6,233 nt of DNA from an uncultured Chlorobiaceae bacterium. GTDB taxonomy: Bacteria > Bacteroidota > Chlorobiia > Chlorobiales > Chlorobiaceae. The notes under the pieces were generated by a model. The model saw only the letters and a program-made list of their open reading frames with translations. It did not search any database and was not told the origin of the DNA. The DNA is taken from NCBI GenBank assembly GCA_903838095.1, contig CAILXE010000035.1, forward strand, positions 1 to 6,233. Reading direction: 5' to 3'. The position numbers and the translations under genes are program-made. This document shows positions 5,032 through 6,233 of the stretch, one piece after another (within the stretch, counting starts at the first letter, position 1; the number at the start of each line of letters is the position of its first letter).

Positions 5032-6233
5032 TCACAATGTTTCGTTACAATGCTTTTCAACCAGTTTCCGGCGGAGGACTTTGCCGACCGTTGATTTTGG
5101 CAACGCCGGGGTAAATTCCACATGTTTCGGCACTTTGTATGCGGTCAAATCCTGACGACAGTGTTCACGAAGCTCATCAACGGTAAGCTGATGACCGGGA
5201 CGCAGAACAACCCAGGCCTTGACGGCTTCTCCCTGATACGGGTCCGGTACTCCGGCAACGCCCACTTCGAGCACTGCGGGATGAGTGGCTATGGCCTCTT
5301 CAACATCGCGCGGCCATACCTGAAAGCCACCGGGTTTGATAACATCTTTTTTGCGATCAACAATAAAAAGGTAACCATCCTCATCAAGGTAGCCAAGATC
5401 GCCGGTATAGAGCCAGCCTTCACGGAGAACAAGAGCTGTCTCCATCGGGTTCTGCCAGTACTCTTTCATGATCTGGGGAGCTCTCATGATAATTTCACCA
5501 ACTTCCAGAGCCTTGAGATCGTCAAAACCTGTTTCCGGATCAACAATCCTCACCTCCACATCGGGCACGGGAATACCAACCGATCCATGCTTGTAGGTGC
5601 CAAGAATCGGGGTAAATACGGAGGCAAGCGCTGATTCTGTAAGGCTGTAGGCATCAATAATCCTGCCTCCTGTCAACTCCTCAAATTGCCGTTTGGTTTC
5701 AAGCATGAGCGGAGCGGCACCTGAAACACTCAGCTTCAATGATTTCAGGATGGAGGTATCACGTTTTACTCGGGAGTGGTTGATCAGCGCAGTAAAGAGT
5801 GTCGGAACACCGGGCAGCACTCCGGCTTTCAGGGCCTTGATGGTGTGCAGCAGATCATCAAGATCGCGGGGGTTCGGCACCAGCGCAAGAGGATAACGCT
5901 CTATCAACGCTGCGGTCATAATACCGACCTGGGCATAGACGTGAAACAGGGGCATGTTGAGAAGGATAACATCCTTGCCTTTCTCAAGAATTACGCTGAA
6001 CCAGCTTGCGATCTGCATCCCGGTCATCACCATCCCCTCATGAGTAATGACAACACATTTCGGGTTTCCGGTTGTGCCGCCCGAAAAGAGAAAAATGGCC
6101 GGATCGGTATGACTGATCGGAACCGGCACAAATTTCACTCCTGCCTGGGCCGTAAGAAGAGCGCTGAACCAGTAGTCTCCTTTGTGCAGTTTTACCCGAT
6201 GTCCATCCTTTTTTTCTTTCAGGAGGGTAAACA
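5032..6233 (-). CDS. Long-chain acyl-CoA synthetase (AMP-forming), C-terminal ~400 residues, cut by window edge
   Basis: This is a member of the ANL adenylate-forming family. It would activate a fatty acid with ATP to acyl-AMP and then to acyl-CoA. Counting from GTG 6138: P-loop FSGGTTGNPK at 18-27, PLFHVY at 63-68, DAYSLTESA at 162-170 (acyl/adenine pocket), GWLYTGDLGYLDEDGY at 241-256 with the ribose-binding Asp, DRKKDVIKPGGFQVWP at 261-276 (hinge), and PKSTVGKVLRRKL at 347-359 containing the catalytic lysine. All core motifs are intact. The frame stays open without a stop from 6138 to the right edge (visible residues ...DYWFSALLTAQAG then VKFVPVP), so the gene begins outside the window; GTG 6138 is an internal Val. 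Full-length relatives are about 510-570 residues. A FadD-type role is likely, but substrate chain length cannot be told. It is 96 bp upstream of the small hypothetical gene and may or may not be co-transcribed with it. Confidence 0.93.
   Translation of the reverse strand, partial: FTLLKEKKDGHRVKLHKGDYWFSALLTAQAGVKFVPVPISHTDPAIFLFSGGTTGNPKCVVITHEGMVMTGMQIASWFSVILEKGKDVILLNMPLFHVYAQVGIMTAALIERYPLALVPNPRDLDDLLHTIKALKAGVLPGVPTLFTALINHSRVKRDTSILKSLKLSVSGAAPLMLETKRQFEELTGGRIIDAYSLTESALASVFTPILGTYKHGSVGIPVPDVEVRIVDPETGFDDLKALEVGEIIMRAPQIMKEYWQNPMETALVLREGWLYTGDLGYLDEDGYLFIVDRKKDVIKPGGFQVWPRDVEEAIATHPAVLEVGVAGVPDPYQGEAVKAWVVLRPGHQLTVDELREHCRQDLTAYKVPKHVEFTPALPKSTVGKVLRRKLVEKHCNETL

Noticed and set aside
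5122..5634. 170-codon plus-strand frame inside the acyl-CoA synthetase
   Set aside because: The opposite strand carries all catalytic motifs of the synthetase; this frame is its shadow.

Overview
The window looks like a stretch of a moderate-GC bacterial chromosome. The left ~1.1 kb is an AT-richer accessory zone of broken defence/addiction genes next to a mobile element. The rest is a run of six minus-strand genes that appear intact, apart from the first, which is cut by the window edge. Style of the proteins, the palindromes and the decayed toxin-antitoxin locus made me think of green sulfur bacteria (Chlorobium/Pelodictyon type). That is only an impression from sequence style; nothing here fixes the taxon.

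Left zone (1-1101). Positions 21-140 hold five tandem 24-bp units, which I read as the terminal repeats of an IS21-like insertion sequence whose body lies off the left edge. They cut into the start of an mrr-type restriction endonuclease gene read leftwards: only its N-terminal winged-helix part (start at 277) survives. After a largely empty 425-bp spacer comes a plus-strand mazEF-like toxin-antitoxin remnant (703-1101). The antitoxin has a frameshifted N-terminus and has lost its stop codon; the toxin keeps only its first few residues and its C-terminal third.

Main zone (1202-6233, all minus strand). In transcription order: the C-terminal ~400 residues of a long-chain acyl-CoA synthetase; a 99-aa protein of unknown function; two paralogous ~170-aa proteins resembling the DUF2589 group; a 157-aa protein of unknown function; and a 537-aa coiled-coil protein with seven 32-residue tandem repeats and a small C-terminal domain. 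None has an evident signal peptide or membrane segment, so the products are expected to be cytoplasmic. The two paralogs, the 157-aa protein and the tail of the coiled-coil protein all carry a similar alternating hydrophobic strand motif. This suggests related beta-rich domains that might assemble together, with the coiled coil as a scaffold. This four- or five-gene set is the best candidate here for an undescribed system. Its function cannot be read from sequence alone, and the link to the acyl-CoA synthetase may be only positional.
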